Positions 16,482 through 26,756 are shown, counted from the first letter of the stretch. The stretch: DNA of 64,000 bases from Nocardioides sp. W7 (GCF_022919075.1 NZ_CP095078.1:1364001-1428000); one strand, 5' to 3'. Program-made: numbers and translations. Notes: generated by a model not told the origin, from the letters alone.

Positions 16482-16931
16482 CTACCGGGACGGCGAACGT
16501 GGAGTCACGGTGTTGCCACCCCACTGCTCGGGCGCGACATCGGTCAGCGTCTGGTTGAGAACCCACTGGTGCCCGAACGGGTCATCGGTGGTGGCCTGCC
16601 GCTCGCCGTACTCCCAGTCGTGGGGCGGCTCGACCAGCCGCGCCTCCCGTGCCACCGCAGCCGCGACGACCTCCTCGACGTCGGCGACCTTCAGCATTAC
16701 TTGGTGCGAGCGTTCCCGCTCCGGTGTTCGCCGTCCCGGCCGCACCTCTGCCACCACCAGCTCGGCCGGCGGCCCGTCCGGGAGGCCGAGCTGCGAGCGA
16801 TGCCCGTCGCCGATGCGGACGTGTTCGACGAAGCCGAGGACCTCGGCGTACCACGCCACGGCCGATCGGACGTCGGCCACGGTCAGGACGGGGGTCACTC
16901 GCGCGTGCGGCGCCGACCGGTTGGTGAGCAC
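16482..16931 (-). CDS. VOC-superfamily (glyoxalase/PhnB-like) protein
   Basis: 149 residues with the VOC beta-alpha-beta pattern: L-T-V-A-D-V-R-S-A-V-A-W-Y near the N-terminus, H-Q-V-M-L-K-V-A-D-V in the middle, and D-P-F-G-H-Q-W near the end. Such proteins bind a metal or small molecule for isomerase, dioxygenase or antibiotic-sequestration roles; the substrate is unknown. Confidence 0.85.
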   Translation of the reverse strand: MLTNRSAPHARVTPVLTVADVRSAVAWYAEVLGFVEHVRIGDGHRSQLGLPDGPPAELVVAEVRPGRRTPERERSHQVMLKVADVEEVVAAAVAREARLVEPPHDWEYGERQATTDDPFGHQWVLNQTLTDVAPEQWGGNTVTPRSPSR

Positions 16932-17092
16932 CCGATCAGACTAGATCGCGGTGGCGCCCTTGGCTGTCGCCGTCGAGGGGCGTCCGTGCTGCGAGGGACG
17001 GGTGCGCCGAGCCGCCTCCGGCGCCCGTCGCGGCGGAGAAGCGTGGGCAGTGCGGCGGCAGGTTCTCCAGCCAGCCAAGGGGCATTCTCGTT

Positions 17093-17117
17093 CCACGCCA
17101 CGCCACGCCACGCCACG
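17093..17117. repeat. Tandem pentanucleotide (CCACG)x5
   Basis: Five exact copies of CCACG in the 226-bp gap between the VOC gene and the acetyltransferase. A short repeat with potential for length variation. Confidence 0.8.
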
Positions 17118-17157
17118 CAACCACCCGCCCCCATCGGTGAACCAGACGGGGCACTGC

Positions 17158-17733
17158 TCAGCTGAGGTCTCGCCGCATGATCAGGCGCGGCATTCCGCTC
17201 GCCACGGCGTCGGTGGTGCCCACGACCCGGAACCCGGCCCGGTCGAACATCGACCTCGTTCCCACGAACGCCATGGTCAGGTCCATCCGGTTCGGCGGGT
17301 CGACCGGGTGTGCCTCCACCGCGGGCGCGCCGTGCGAGGCGGCGTAGGCAACGGCACCTTCGAGCAGAGGTGCCGTCACCCCTTGTCGACGGCGGCCCGA
17401 GCGAACCACGACGCACACGATGCTCCACACCGGCAGGTCGTCGATGGGTCGGATGAGACGTGAGTTGGCCAGCCGGGTGATCTCGGCGCGAGGACCGATG
17501 TTGCACCAGCCCACGGGCTCGCCGTCTCGGTAGGTCACGACCCCTGGGGGATGGTCACGCTCGCACAGGGCCCGCATGGCCTGCTCCCGGCTTCCGCCGC
17601 CCAGCTCCTCGATCTCACCAGCCCGCAGCCTGTGGGACAGGCACCAGCAGTGATGGGCGCGTCGGGTGCGGTTGACGACGTCAGCGAAGTCCTCGAAACG
17701 GTCCGGGGTCAGCGGATGCGTCTCCCACGTCAT
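17158..17733 (-). CDS. GNAT-family N-acetyltransferase
   Basis: 191 residues. The acetyl-CoA-binding motif A is seen as V-C-V-V-V-R-S-G-R-R-R-Q-G-V-T-A-P-L-L, with V-G-W-C-N-I-G-P-R preceding it and an F-D-R-A-G-F motif near the C-terminus. Substrate unknown. Confidence 0.88.
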   Translation of the reverse strand: MTWETHPLTPDRFEDFADVVNRTRRAHHCWCLSHRLRAGEIEELGGGSREQAMRALCERDHPPGVVTYRDGEPVGWCNIGPRAEITRLANSRLIRPIDDLPVWSIVCVVVRSGRRRQGVTAPLLEGAVAYAASHGAPAVEAHPVDPPNRMDLTMAFVGTRSMFDRAGFRVVGTTDAVASGMPRLIMRRDLS

Positions 17734-17879
17734 GGGGCCACTCCATCACGGCCCGGCGACAGTCGCCGCGACGGAGTTCTCGTAGAACTCCCCAGCCGGC
17801 CCACGTCTCGGTCTGGGCTTGGCGAGAAGGCGGCCACGCCCGCGACCAGCCGGCATGCCGGGCCCGAGTGCGAAGGGGA

Positions 17880-18353
17880 TCAGTCGAACAGGTGGGGCAG
17901 GATCCGCAGCTCGCGGACGAGCGCGGCGTACCGCTCCGAGCCGAGGCCCATGGCGATGTCGGTCTCGATGTCGCGCTCGGTGGCCCGCAGGCGCAGGGCC
18001 AGCTCACGACCCATCGGCGAGAGCGCCGTCACGGCCCGCCGCTTGTCGTGCGTGTCGATGCGGCGTACGACGAGGGCCCGCTCCACCAGCCGGTCGACGT
18101 GGCGGGTCAGGCTCGCGCTCGGCAGTACGGCCGCCTCCGCGAGCGCGGACATCGGGAGACCGGGCCGCTCGAGGAGCACCGCCACGATCCGCCAGTGCTC
18201 GAAGGTCAGGCCCTCCTCGAAGAGGGCGGGCGTGAGCCGGGTGCGGAGCGCGTGCTCCACGCGGGCGACCAGGAGCGCGAGGCTGTCCCGCTCGCCGGTC
18301 ACGGCGTCGGCCGGCGTCTGGGGCGCGAGCAGGCGTCCGAGGCCCTCGTCCAT
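17880..18353 (-). CDS. MarR-family transcriptional regulator
   Basis: 157 residues from the ATG at 18353, with GGGAGG just upstream. The winged helix includes L-P-M-S-A-L-A-E-A-A-V-L-P-S-A-S-L-T-R-H-V-D-R-L and the wing D-T-H-D-K-R-R-A-V-T-A-L-S. It is divergent from the UrtA-like binding protein gene; the shared 157-bp gap has two palindromes that could be its operators. Confidence 0.92.
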   Translation of the reverse strand: MDEGLGRLLAPQTPADAVTGERDSLALLVARVEHALRTRLTPALFEEGLTFEHWRIVAVLLERPGLPMSALAEAAVLPSASLTRHVDRLVERALVVRRIDTHDKRRAVTALSPMGRELALRLRATERDIETDIAMGLGSERYAALVRELRILPHLFD

Positions 18354-18393
18354 GTCGCCTCCCTGGCGAAGTGGAATTCGTCTCATCCACGCG

Positions 18394-18426
18394 ATCCGGA
18401 TCACACCGGATGTGTGTCCACTAGTG
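18394..18426. promoter_or_regulatory. Palindromes in MarR / binding-protein divergent region
   Basis: ATCCGG-ATCACA-CCGGAT (18394-18411) and the perfect 8-mer CACTAGTG (18419-18426) lie between the divergent starts at 18353 and 18511. They suit a dimeric MarR repressor controlling both genes. Confidence 0.45.
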
Positions 18427-18510
18427 TAGGCGCACGCCTGACGCGACCACCGACGCTCGCGGGGGCTTCTCGAGATTCCCGCCGAGGTCAGTTGCCCACC
18501 GGGAGGCTCC

Positions 18511-19602
18511 GTGCACGAGGATGCCGTGCCGTACGTCGCCACCGGCGACGTCCTCCGTGTCGCGTTCGTCGTCCCGCTGCAGGGTCCGACCGGGATCTAC
18601 GGTCCCTCGTGCCTCGCGTGCGGGCAGCTGGCCGTCGAGCAGCTCAACCGCGTCGACGGCATCGCCGGCCGGGCGGTGGAGCTCGTCGTCGTCGATGCGG
18701 GCCGGGATCCCGAGGTGGTGGCCGACGAGGTCGGCGCCCTGGTCGACGCCGGCCGGGTCGAGGCGGTCGCGGGGTGGCACATCTCGGCGGTCCGGGTCGC
18801 GGTGACCCGCCGCATCGGCGGGCGGGTGGTCTATGCCTACGCCGCGATGCACGAGGGCCGCGACGACACCCCCGGTGTCTTCATGCTGGGGGAGCGGCCG
18901 ATCAACCAGCTGCTGCCGGCCGCGCACTGGATGCGCGAGCAGCTCGGCGTCGGGCGCTGGGCGGTGGTCGGCAACGACTACGTCTTCCCGCGGGTGACCG
19001 GCGCGACCGCGCGCGCGGCCCTTCACGGCACCCGCTCGGAGATCGTCAGCGAGACCTATGTGCCGCTCGGCACCACCAACTTCCGCGGGGTCCTCGACAC
19101 CCTCGACCCGGGCCGGGTCGACGGCGTGATCATGCTGCTGATGGGCCAGGACGCCGTGCACTTCAACCGGCAGTTCGCCCGGCTCGGGCTCAGCGAGACC
19201 ATCCACCGGCTCAGCCCGGCCGTCGAGGAGAACACCCTGCTCGGCGGCGGAGCGGGCGCGCACGACGGGCTGTACGCCGCGGCGGCGTACTTCGACGGTC
19301 TCGGCACGGCCGAGAGCGTCGAGCTGAGCACCGCCTACCACGAGCGCTTCGGGCCATGGGCGCCGACGCTGAACGCGGTGGGCGAGTCCTGCTACGAGGC
19401 GATCCGGTTCCTGGCTCGGATGGGGCAGGTGTGCGGGAGCCTCGACGTCGCCGCGGTGGGGGCGATGGCGCCCGGGCACTTCTACGACAGTCCCCGCGGG
19501 CTGCTCCGCCTCGACGGCAACCTGCTCAACCAGGACGTCTACCTCGCGGCGGCCGACGGCCTGGAGTTCGTGGTCCAGGAGCAGATCGCTCGGACCACCT
19601 GA
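18511..19602 (+). CDS. UrtA/AmiC-like amide-binding protein without signal peptide
   Basis: 363 residues from GTG at 18511 (GGGAGG upstream). It resembles the urea-binding protein encoded at 27723-28973: G-N-D-Y-V-F-P-R against G-S-D-Y-V-F-P-R, and T-Y-V-P-L-G against E-Y-V-P-L-D. This places it in the branched-chain amino acid/amide binding family (Peripla_BP_5/6). The N-terminus is not a signal peptide and lacks a lipobox, so it probably works in the cytosol as a sensor, as AmiC does for the amidase operon. It converges on ureD with a 5-bp gap. Confidence 0.85.
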   Translation: MHEDAVPYVATGDVLRVAFVVPLQGPTGIYGPSCLACGQLAVEQLNRVDGIAGRAVELVVVDAGRDPEVVADEVGALVDAGRVEAVAGWHISAVRVAVTRRIGGRVVYAYAAMHEGRDDTPGVFMLGERPINQLLPAAHWMREQLGVGRWAVVGNDYVFPRVTGATARAALHGTRSEIVSETYVPLGTTNFRGVLDTLDPGRVDGVIMLLMGQDAVHFNRQFARLGLSETIHRLSPAVEENTLLGGGAGAHDGLYAAAAYFDGLGTAESVELSTAYHERFGPWAPTLNAVGESCYEAIRFLARMGQVCGSLDVAAVGAMAPGHFYDSPRGLLRLDGNLLNQDVYLAAADGLEFVVQEQIARTT

Positions 19603-19607
19603 GCCGG

Positions 19608-20372
19608 TCACCCACCGACGGCGGCCGTCGAGCGGCTCCAGGCCGCCGCGAGGGTGGCGCGGTGGGCCTCCCCGGCCAGGGCCCGCACGAGCGTGCCGCC
19701 GCACTCCAGCCGGAGGCACTGCGGCGAGTCCGGCTCGCCGGGGTCGGCCCCGAGGGTGAGGACGGTGGCGAGCACCCGGCGCCCGCCGAGCAGCATCCCG
19801 GTGCTCTCGGGTGCGAGGTCGATCTCCTCGACGAGCAACGGCGTCCCGTCGTCCGAGGTGGCGTCCAGCCGGTGCCGCACCCGCCCGGGCCACTCGCCGT
19901 ACCGGCCCAGGACCAGCTGTTCCCGGAGCGCCAGGCGGGCGCCGAGGGCCAGGCGGAGGCGCGTGCGGCGTCGTACGTCGGAGCCGGCGGCGGCGACGAA
20001 CGGCTCGCCGTGCCAGAGCAGCCGGGCATCCTGGTCCAGGCGGACGTCGACGTCCCAGGTGGCGCTGCCGCCGCGCATGTCGTAGGCGACCGTGCCGGCC
20101 GGCTCGAGGAGCTCGAGGGTGGCGCCGGCTCCGACGTGGACCTCGACGACCATGGCGTCGCGGGCGAGGAGCAACGCCCCCTCGGCCACCAGGGCGACCC
20201 GTGCGGAGGCGGATCCCGCGGCCACGAGCACCGGCCGGAGCAGGGGCAGGTCCGGCCGGGCGGACGCCTCGAGCCCCACCCGGACGCGGCCGACGTCCGA
20301 CCGCTCGACGGTGATCCGGGTGCGGCTCGCGGTGGCGAAGCCGACGTCCGGCTCAGGCGTGGACGTGACCAT
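19608..20372 (-). CDS. ureD: Urease accessory protein UreD
   Basis: 254 residues; the scaffold that holds apo-urease with UreF and UreG during nickel insertion. Recognisable UreD features include [21 protein letters not shown] and W-H-G-E-P-F. Last gene of the urea operon, overlapping the ureG end by 20 bp. Confidence 0.92.
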   Translation of the reverse strand: MVTSTPEPDVGFATASRTRITVERSDVGRVRVGLEASARPDLPLLRPVLVAAGSASARVALVAEGALLLARDAMVVEVHVGAGATLELLEPAGTVAYDMRGGSATWDVDVRLDQDARLLWHGEPFVAAAGSDVRRRTRLRLALGARLALREQLVLGRYGEWPGRVRHRLDATSDDGTPLLVEEIDLAPESTGMLLGGRRVLATVLTLGADPGEPDSPQCLRLECGGTLVRALAGEAHRATLAAAWSRSTAAVGG

Positions 20373-21087
20373 GCTCGAGTCCGTGCTGGTGGTCGTGGTC
20401 GGGCGCGTGCCAGTGCGGCGCCATCGGCCCGGGGTCGACGGGGACCAGGCGGCCGTCCCGGTGCCGGGCGAGCTGGCCGCGCACCCACGCCGTGAGCTCG
20501 TCGACGGAGGCCCGGTCGGTGCGGGAGAGCGCGATGACCGGCCGGCCGTCGCGGGCCGCGCGGGCGTCGGCGACCATCTGGTCCCGGTCGACGCCGACGT
20601 ACGGCGCCAGGTCGGTCTTGTTGACGATCAGGAGGTCGGCCCGCTCGATCCCCGGCCCGCCCTTGCGGGCGACGTCGCCACCGCCCGCGATGTCGAGGAC
20701 GAACACCTGCACGTCGACCAGCGCGGGGGAGAAGGTCGCCGTGAGGTTGTCACCGCCGGACTCCAGCAGGACGAGGTCGAGCGGGCTGAAGTCCGCCTCG
20801 AGCTCCTCGACGGCCAGCAGGTTGGCGGTGATGTCGTCGCGGATCGCGGTGTGGGGGCACGCCCCCGTCTCGACCGCGCGGATCCGCTCCGGGTCGAGGA
20901 CCCCCGCGGAGCGGAGCAGGCGGGCGTCCTCGTCGGTGTAGATGTCGTTGGTGACGACGCCGAGCCGCAGCCCGCCCGCGAGCTCGCGGCACAGCAACGC
21001 GATCAGCGAGCTCTTGCCGGTGCCCACGGGGCCGCAGACGCCCAGGCGCATCGCGCGGGTCGGGCTGGGACGGGTCTGGTCAGGCAC
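20353..21087 (-). CDS. ureG: Urease GTPase UreG with C-terminal histidine tail
   Basis: 244 residues. GTPase that drives nickel delivery to urease. P-loop G-P-V-G-T-G-K-S-S near residue 19, [11 protein letters not shown], the nickel-binding Cys-Pro-His motif in [18 protein letters not shown] and N-K-T-D-L. The last roughly 20 residues form a His-rich tail (H-W-H, D-H-D-H-Q-H, H-G-H-V-H). His-rich stretches of UreG are more often N-terminal; with no ureE in the cluster this tail may supply nickel storage. Overlaps ureF by 8 bp. Confidence 0.97.
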   Translation of the reverse strand: MPDQTRPSPTRAMRLGVCGPVGTGKSSLIALLCRELAGGLRLGVVTNDIYTDEDARLLRSAGVLDPERIRAVETGACPHTAIRDDITANLLAVEELEADFSPLDLVLLESGGDNLTATFSPALVDVQVFVLDIAGGGDVARKGGPGIERADLLIVNKTDLAPYVGVDRDQMVADARAARDGRPVIALSRTDRASVDELTAWVRGQLARHRDGRLVPVDPGPMAPHWHAPDHDHQHGLEHGHVHA

Positions 21088-21748
21088 TGAACAACCTCCG
21101 GCTCGAGACGGCGTGGGTCTCGGCCCACACCTCGACTTGGGGCATCGCGCCGGCCGGGACGGCCGACGGACAGGTCAGGGCGGCGAGGTCGTCGGCCAGC
21201 CGGTCGACCTCGACGAGGGCGTCGTGGACCCAGCCGGTCGCGGTCGCCGGGTCCAGGGGGAGCAGCTTGAGGGCGGCGGACGCGATCGTCTGCGCGTCGT
21301 CGTACCCCACCACCCGGGCGAGGGACGCCGCCCCCAGGTCGGCGGCCACCGCGACCGCGCCGAGGACCACGGCCCGCGAGGGCGCGGGCCCGGCGCGCAC
21401 GGTCTCGACGGCGGGATGCTCCGGCCACAGGCGTACGGCGAGGCGCAGCAGCGCCTGGGCCTGGGCGCGGGACGTGCGGCGCATCGCCGCGCTGGGGGTG
21501 CGGGCCGCCCACGCCGCCTCCACCGGCGCCACGGGCAGGTCCAGGAGGAGGAGGTGGCGGGCCACGACGGCGGTGCCGGCCTCGACCCGGGTCACCGACC
21601 GCAGCCGGGCCCGCAGGTAGACCGGGACGTGCGCCGCGCCGAGCCCGTCGCGGACCGCCGGCTCGAGCGAGCCCGACTGGGTGTGCCCCGCGACCGGCAG
21701 GCGCGCGTCGGCCAGCAGCATCATCACGAGCTCGGGGGAGACGGTCAT
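21080..21748 (-). CDS. ureF: Urease accessory protein UreF
   Basis: 222 residues from the ATG at 21748, 2 bp after the ureC stop. All-helical UreF with the typical opening ([15 protein letters not shown]) and C-terminal R-L-F-S-A. Recruits UreG to the UreD-urease complex and gates GTP hydrolysis. Upstream in-frame codons lie inside ureC and are not part of it. Confidence 0.94.
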   Translation of the reverse strand: MTVSPELVMMLLADARLPVAGHTQSGSLEPAVRDGLGAAHVPVYLRARLRSVTRVEAGTAVVARHLLLLDLPVAPVEAAWAARTPSAAMRRTSRAQAQALLRLAVRLWPEHPAVETVRAGPAPSRAVVLGAVAVAADLGAASLARVVGYDDAQTIASAALKLLPLDPATATGWVHDALVEVDRLADDLAALTCPSAVPAGAMPQVEVWAETHAVSSRRLFSA

Positions 21749-21750
21749 GG

Positions 21751-23466
21751 CTAGAACAGGGAGTAGAGCTGCGCGAGCGGGAGGACGCCGGCCGGTGCGG
21801 GCTCGACCACCTCGCCGTCGATGGTGATCGCGAAGGTCTCGGGGTCGACCTCGATCTCGGGCAGCGCGCTGTTGTTGACCATGTCGGCCTTGCCGATGTC
21901 CCGCGTCGGCGCGACCGCCAGCAGCCGACGCCGCAGGCCGAGCTCGTCGGCGAGACCCGCGTCGAGCGCCGCCGGGGCGACGAAGGTGACGGCGTGGTCG
22001 GCGCCGCTCCCGTCCGCGGGGTCCACCAGCGTCGGGCGCATCAGCACCGGCTGTGGTGTCGGGATGGACGCGTTCGGGTCGCCGAGCGCGCCCCACACCA
22101 GGGCGCCGCCCTTCATCACCACCTGGGGCCGGATCCCGAAGAAACGGGGGTCCCAGAGCACCAGGTCGGCGAGCTTGCCGGGCTCGACCGAGCCGACCTC
22201 GTGGGCGATCCCGTGGGCGATCGCCGGGTTGATCGTGTACTTCGCGACGTAGCGCCGCGCGCGGGCGTTGTCGGCCGGCCCGACGGGCAGGTGGGCGTCG
22301 CCCAGCCGGTGCTTCATCACGTGGGCGACCTGCCAGGTGCGGCAGACCACCTCACCGATCCGCCCCATCGCCTGGGCGTCCGAGGACGTGATGGAGAGCG
22401 CGCCCAGGTCGTGCAGGAGGTCCTCCGCCGCGATCGTGGTGGCCCGGATCCGGGACTCGGCGAAGGCGAGGTCCTCTGGCACCTGCGGGTTGAGGTGGTG
22501 GCACACCATCAGCATGTCGAGGTGCTCCGCGACGGTGTTGACCGTGTGCGGCAGGGTCGGGTTGGTCGACCCGGGGATGACGTGCGGCAGGGAGGCGATC
22601 TTCAGGATGTCGGGCGCGTGGCCGCCGCCGGCGCCCTCGGCGTGGAAGGCGTGGATCGAGCGCCCGGCGATGGCGCGGACCGTCGAGTCCAGGTAGCCGG
22701 CCTCGTTGAGGCTGTCGGAGTGCAGCGCGACCTGGAGGCCGAACTCGTCGGCGGCCCGGAGTGCGCTGTCGATCGCCGCGGGGGTGGAGCCCCAGTCCTC
22801 GTGCACCTTGTACGCCGCCGCTCCGCCGAGCGCCTGCTCGGCGAGGCCGGCCGCGCTCACGGTGTTGCCCTTGCCGAACAGCAGCAGGTTGACCGGCAGC
22901 GAGTCCAGGGCGCGGTGCACGGTGCGCAGGTGCCACGCGCCCGGGGTCACGGTCGTCGCCTTGGACCCCTCCGACGGTCCGGTGCCGCCGCCGCCGATGG
23001 TGGTGATGCCGGTCGCCAGCGCCTCGGCGATCTGGGAGCGCGACAGCAGGTGGACGTGGACGTCGATCGCCCCGGCCGTGAGGATCCGGCCCTCGCCGGA
23101 GATCACGTCGGTCGACGGGCCGATCTCCATCAGCGGGTGCACCCCGTCGGCGACGTCGGGGTTGCCGGCCCGCCCGAGGGCGACGATCCGGCCGTCGCGG
23201 ATGCCCACGTCGGCCCGGACGATCCCCCAGTGGTCCAGGACCACGGCGTTCGTGATCACCGTGTCGAGCGCGCCGTCGGCCCGGGTGGCACTGCCCTGGG
23301 CCATCGACTCGCGGATCGACTTCCCGCCGCCGAACACCGCCTCCTCGCCGCCGAAGGTCAGGTCCTCCTCGACCTCGATCCACAGGTCGGTGTCGCCCAG
23401 GCGGACCTGGTCGCCGACGGTCGGTCCGTAGAGGGCGGCGTACGCCGCGCGCGAGAGCTCAGCCAC
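21751..23466 (-). CDS. ureC: Urease alpha subunit
   Basis: 571 residues, the full length of a bacterial UreC. Hydrolyses urea to ammonia and carbamate. Nickel ligands H-V-H, the carbamylated lysine in [28 protein letters not shown], the mobile-flap motif V-C-H-H-L, and the nickel Asp region S-S-D-A-Q-A-M are all present. The first codons overlap the ureB stop. Confidence 0.99.
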   Translation of the reverse strand: MAELSRAAYAALYGPTVGDQVRLGDTDLWIEVEEDLTFGGEEAVFGGGKSIRESMAQGSATRADGALDTVITNAVVLDHWGIVRADVGIRDGRIVALGRAGNPDVADGVHPLMEIGPSTDVISGEGRILTAGAIDVHVHLLSRSQIAEALATGITTIGGGGTGPSEGSKATTVTPGAWHLRTVHRALDSLPVNLLLFGKGNTVSAAGLAEQALGGAAAYKVHEDWGSTPAAIDSALRAADEFGLQVALHSDSLNEAGYLDSTVRAIAGRSIHAFHAEGAGGGHAPDILKIASLPHVIPGSTNPTLPHTVNTVAEHLDMLMVCHHLNPQVPEDLAFAESRIRATTIAAEDLLHDLGALSITSSDAQAMGRIGEVVCRTWQVAHVMKHRLGDAHLPVGPADNARARRYVAKYTINPAIAHGIAHEVGSVEPGKLADLVLWDPRFFGIRPQVVMKGGALVWGALGDPNASIPTPQPVLMRPTLVDPADGSGADHAVTFVAPAALDAGLADELGLRRRLLAVAPTRDIGKADMVNNSALPEIEVDPETFAITIDGEVVEPAPAGVLPLAQLYSLF

Positions 23467-23803
23467 CGGTCGGGCCCCCTTGCTGGCCGGCCTTGACCTG
23501 GATCCCGGGCACGAGCCGGCGTCCGCGGAGGGCGACGATCCCGATCTCGATCGACGCGCCCGGCTCGAACCGGCGCGACGTCCCCGACGCGATGTCGAGC
23601 CGGAAGCCGGTCGAGAGCTGCCGGTCGAACGCCAGGGCGGCGTTCACCTCGGCCAGGTGGATGTGCGAGCCGATCTGCACGGGCCGGTCCCCGGTGTTCA
23701 CGATGACCAGCGTCCGGCGCTCGTCGGGGCCGCGGTCGGCGTTGATCTCGACGGTGCCGGGAGCGACCCGGATCGCTCCGGGACCGGCGGACTGGCTGGC
23801 CAT
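23459..23803 (-). CDS. ureB: Urease beta subunit
   Basis: 114 residues from the ATG at 23803, with GAGGAGAAGAGG upstream. Core [22 protein letters not shown] and [15 protein letters not shown] are classical UreB. Structural subunit of the alpha-beta-gamma trimer. Confidence 0.98.
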   Translation of the reverse strand: MASQSAGPGAIRVAPGTVEINADRGPDERRTLVIVNTGDRPVQIGSHIHLAEVNAALAFDRQLSTGFRLDIASGTSRRFEPGASIEIGIVALRGRRLVPGIQVKAGQQGGPTGG

Positions 23804-23832
23804 CGTGGTCCTCTTCTCCTCGGGTGCCGGGG

Positions 23833-24135
<303 letters not shown>

Positions 24136-24145
24136 CGCGCGGCCC

Positions 24146-24838
24146 TCAGACGGCCATCGCCGCGCGAACGGCGTCGACCGCGTCCGGACCACCCTCACCG
24201 TGGGAGGTCACCCGGCCCGACTCCAGCACGTAGTAGCGGTCGGTGACCCGGAGTGCGAAGCCGACATGCTGCTCGACCAGCAGGACGGCGAGGTCACCGC
24301 GCCCGGTGAGCGCGGTGATCACCCGCTCGATCTCGGCGACCACGTTGGGCTGGATGCCTTCGGTCGGCTCGTCGAGGATCAGCATCCGCGGCTCGGTCAG
24401 GAGCGTCCGGGCGATGGCGAGCTGTTGGCGCTGGCCACCGGAGAGCAGGCCGGCCTTGCGGGCGAGCAACCCCGTCAGGGCCGGGAACGTGTCCAGCACC
24501 TCGTCGATCAGGCGGGCCGCGCCCGCCCGTTGGTGGGCGACGAGCTGGAGATTCTCGAGGGTGGTCAGCTGCGGGAAGGACAGCTGCCCCTGCGGCACGT
24601 AGCCGAGGCCGCGCCGTACCCGCTGGTTGGGCCGCAGCCGGGTGACGTCCTCACCGTCGAGGCGGATGGTCCCGGAAGTGACGGGCAGCAGCCCGACGGC
24701 GGCCCGCAGCAGCGTGGTCTTGCCCGCGCCGTTGTGGCCCATGACCGCAGCCGCCTGGCCGGTCGGTACGACCAGGTCGACGTCGTGGACGACGGCGGTG
24801 CGGCCGTAGCCGATGCTGACGCCGGTGAGCTCGAGCAT
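24146..24838 (-). CDS. urtE: Urea ABC transporter ATPase UrtE
   Basis: 230 residues from ATG 24838, LivF-like ATPase. Walker [10 protein letters not shown], signature L-S-G-G-Q-R-Q-Q, Walker [13 protein letters not shown] (the E-G-I-Q-P end is typical of UrtE). Powers urea import together with UrtD; shares 1 bp with the urtD stop. Confidence 0.96.
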   Translation of the reverse strand: MLELTGVSIGYGRTAVVHDVDLVVPTGQAAAVMGHNGAGKTTLLRAAVGLLPVTSGTIRLDGEDVTRLRPNQRVRRGLGYVPQGQLSFPQLTTLENLQLVAHQRAGAARLIDEVLDTFPALTGLLARKAGLLSGGQRQQLAIARTLLTEPRMLILDEPTEGIQPNVVAEIERVITALTGRGDLAVLLVEQHVGFALRVTDRYYVLESGRVTSHGEGGPDAVDAVRAAMAV

Positions 24839-25638
24839 CAGCCCTCCCCTCCTGCGGCCTCGGCGACGACCGCCTCGGGATCGGCGTTGACGGCGTCGGC
24901 CGTGCGGCCCAGGTAGACCTCCTGGACCCGGTCGTCGGCCTGGATCTGGGCCACGGTCCCCTCCGTGAGTACCTTGCCGGCGTGCATGACGGTGACCTTG
25001 TCCGCGAAGCTGCGGACGAACTCCATGTCGTGCTCGATGACGACGATGGTGCGCTCCCCACCGATCCGCCGGAGCAGCTCGCCGGTCGCCTCGCGCTCCT
25101 CGGCGCTCATCCCGGCGACCGGCTCGTCGAGCAGCATCACCTTCGCGTCCTGGACGAGCAGCATGCCGATCTCGAGCCACTGCTTCTGGCCGTGCGCCAG
25201 GATGCCGGCCGGCCGGTCCCGCAGGGCGCTCAGCCCGATGGTCTCGAGCACGGTCTCGACCGCCTCCGGCACCCCGCGCCGCGGCAGGGCCAGCCGCCAG
25301 GCCCGGCGGTGCAGCCCGCCGGCGATGTCGAGGTTCTGCAGCACGCTGAGCTCGTCGAAGACGGTCGCGGTCTGGAAGGTCCGCCCGATGCCGGCGCGCA
25401 CGATCTGGTGTGCCTTGAGTGCGAGCAGGTCCTGGTTCCCGTAGCGGGCCAGACCGGTGCCCCTGACCAGGCCGGTGAGGGCGTCCACCAGGGTGGTCTT
25501 GCCGGCGCCGTTCGGCCCGATCAGGAAGTGCAGCTCGCCCTGCAGCAGGGTGAGGTCGACCCCGTCGATCGCCTTGAACCCGTCGAAGTCGACGGACAGG
25601 CCCTGGACCTCCAGGTAGTCCATGCCGCGGCCGCTCAT
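24838..25638 (-). CDS. urtD: Urea ABC transporter ATPase UrtD
   Basis: 266 residues from ATG 25638 (overlapping the urtC stop, ATGA); a second ATG follows five codons later at 25623. LivG-like ATPase with Walker A G-P-N-G-A-G-K-T-T, the UrtD-type signature A-H-G-Q-K-Q-W-L-E-I-G, and Walker B V-M-L-L-D-E-P-V-A-G-M. Dimerises with UrtE below the UrtBC channel. Confidence 0.96.
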   Translation of the reverse strand: MSGRGMDYLEVQGLSVDFDGFKAIDGVDLTLLQGELHFLIGPNGAGKTTLVDALTGLVRGTGLARYGNQDLLALKAHQIVRAGIGRTFQTATVFDELSVLQNLDIAGGLHRRAWRLALPRRGVPEAVETVLETIGLSALRDRPAGILAHGQKQWLEIGMLLVQDAKVMLLDEPVAGMSAEEREATGELLRRIGGERTIVVIEHDMEFVRSFADKVTVMHAGKVLTEGTVAQIQADDRVQEVYLGRTADAVNADPEAVVAEAAGGEG

Positions 25639-26756
25639 ACCGCCTCCGCCTGCTCGGTCCGGCCGCGTCGTACGACGGAGGACCAGGCCCGCCGTCGTAC
25701 GACGGAGGACCACACCCTCGGCGGCAGCGAGGCGAAGCCGGCCGGGATCAGCAGGATGACCCCGATGAACAGGGCACCCTGGAAGTACGTCCACTGGTTG
25801 GGGAACGACTCGGACAGCGCCGATTGGCCGTAGCCCACGGCGAGGGCACCGAGCGCCGGGCCGAGCAGCGAGGCCCGGCCGCCGAGGGCGACGCCGGCGA
25901 TCATCAGGATCGACGCGGTCGCGTTGACGTCGGACGGCGAGATGATGCCCGCGATCGGCGCGAACATCGCACCGCCGATGCTCGCCATGATGGCCGCGAG
26001 CACGAACGCGGTGAGCTTGACGTTCGCCGGGTCGTAGCCGAGGAAGCGCACCCGCTCCTCGGCGTCGCGGGTCGCGATCAGCAGCTCGCCGAACCGGCTC
26101 CGGTTGAGGTGCCACACCAGGACCAGACAGCCGATCAGCAGGCCCGCGACGATGAAGTAGAGCATCCGCTTGTTCACCGGGTCGTAGAGGTTGTAGCCGA
26201 AGAACGTCGTGAAGCTGTTGAGCCCGTTGAAGCCGCCGGTCTGCTTGATGGTCGCGACCAGCAGGGTCGCGAAGGCCACCGCCATCGCCTGGGTGAGGAT
26301 CGCGAAGTACGCGCCCCGGACGCGGCGCTTGAAGATCGCGTAGCCGAGGATCCCCGCGACGACCGCGGGGAGCACCACGATCACGACCAGGGTGAACGCG
26401 CCGCTGCGGAACGGCTCCCACCAGCCGGGCATGGTCGCGTCGCCGTACAGCACCATGAAGTCGGGGACGTTGCCCGGTCCGGCGGCCTCGAGCTTCAGGT
26501 GCATCGCCATGGCGTAGCCGCCCAGGCCGAAGAAGACGCCCTGGCCCATCACGAGCATGCCGCCGCGGCCCCAGGCCAGGCCGATGCCGACGGCGGCGAT
26601 CGCCCAGCAGCAGTACTTCGCGAGGTTGCTGAGCCGGAAGTCGCTCAGGACGGCGGGCGCGAGCACCAGCAGCCCGACCGCGACCGCCGCGATGCCGAGC
26701 AGCCCGCCCCAGGTCCGCAGGTCGAGGCGGGGTGACGCCGTCGTACGGGCGCTCAT
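25635..26756 (-). CDS. urtC: Urea ABC transporter permease UrtC
   Basis: 373 residues, LivM-like, with about eight to ten membrane spans and the EAA-like loop near G-Y-D-P-A-N-V-K-L-T-A-F. The cytoplasmic C-terminus carries an in-frame 27-bp duplication that repeats W-S-S-V-V-R-R twice. Overlaps urtB and urtD by 4 bp each. Confidence 0.95.
   Translation of the reverse strand: MSARTTASPRLDLRTWGGLLGIAAVAVGLLVLAPAVLSDFRLSNLAKYCCWAIAAVGIGLAWGRGGMLVMGQGVFFGLGGYAMAMHLKLEAAGPGNVPDFMVLYGDATMPGWWEPFRSGAFTLVVIVVLPAVVAGILGYAIFKRRVRGAYFAILTQAMAVAFATLLVATIKQTGGFNGLNSFTTFFGYNLYDPVNKRMLYFIVAGLLIGCLVLVWHLNRSRFGELLIATRDAEERVRFLGYDPANVKLTAFVLAAIMASIGGAMFAPIAGIISPSDVNATASILMIAGVALGGRASLLGPALGALAVGYGQSALSESFPNQWTYFQGALFIGVILLIPAGFASLPPRVWSSVVRRRAWSSVVRRGRTEQAEAV
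25666..25712. repeat. 27-bp tandem duplication in the urtC tail
   Basis: CGTCGTACGACGGAGGACCA occurs at 25666-25685 and 25693-25712. Both copies contain the palindrome CGTCGTACGACG. In frame, it duplicates nine codons of UrtC. Confidence 0.85.
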
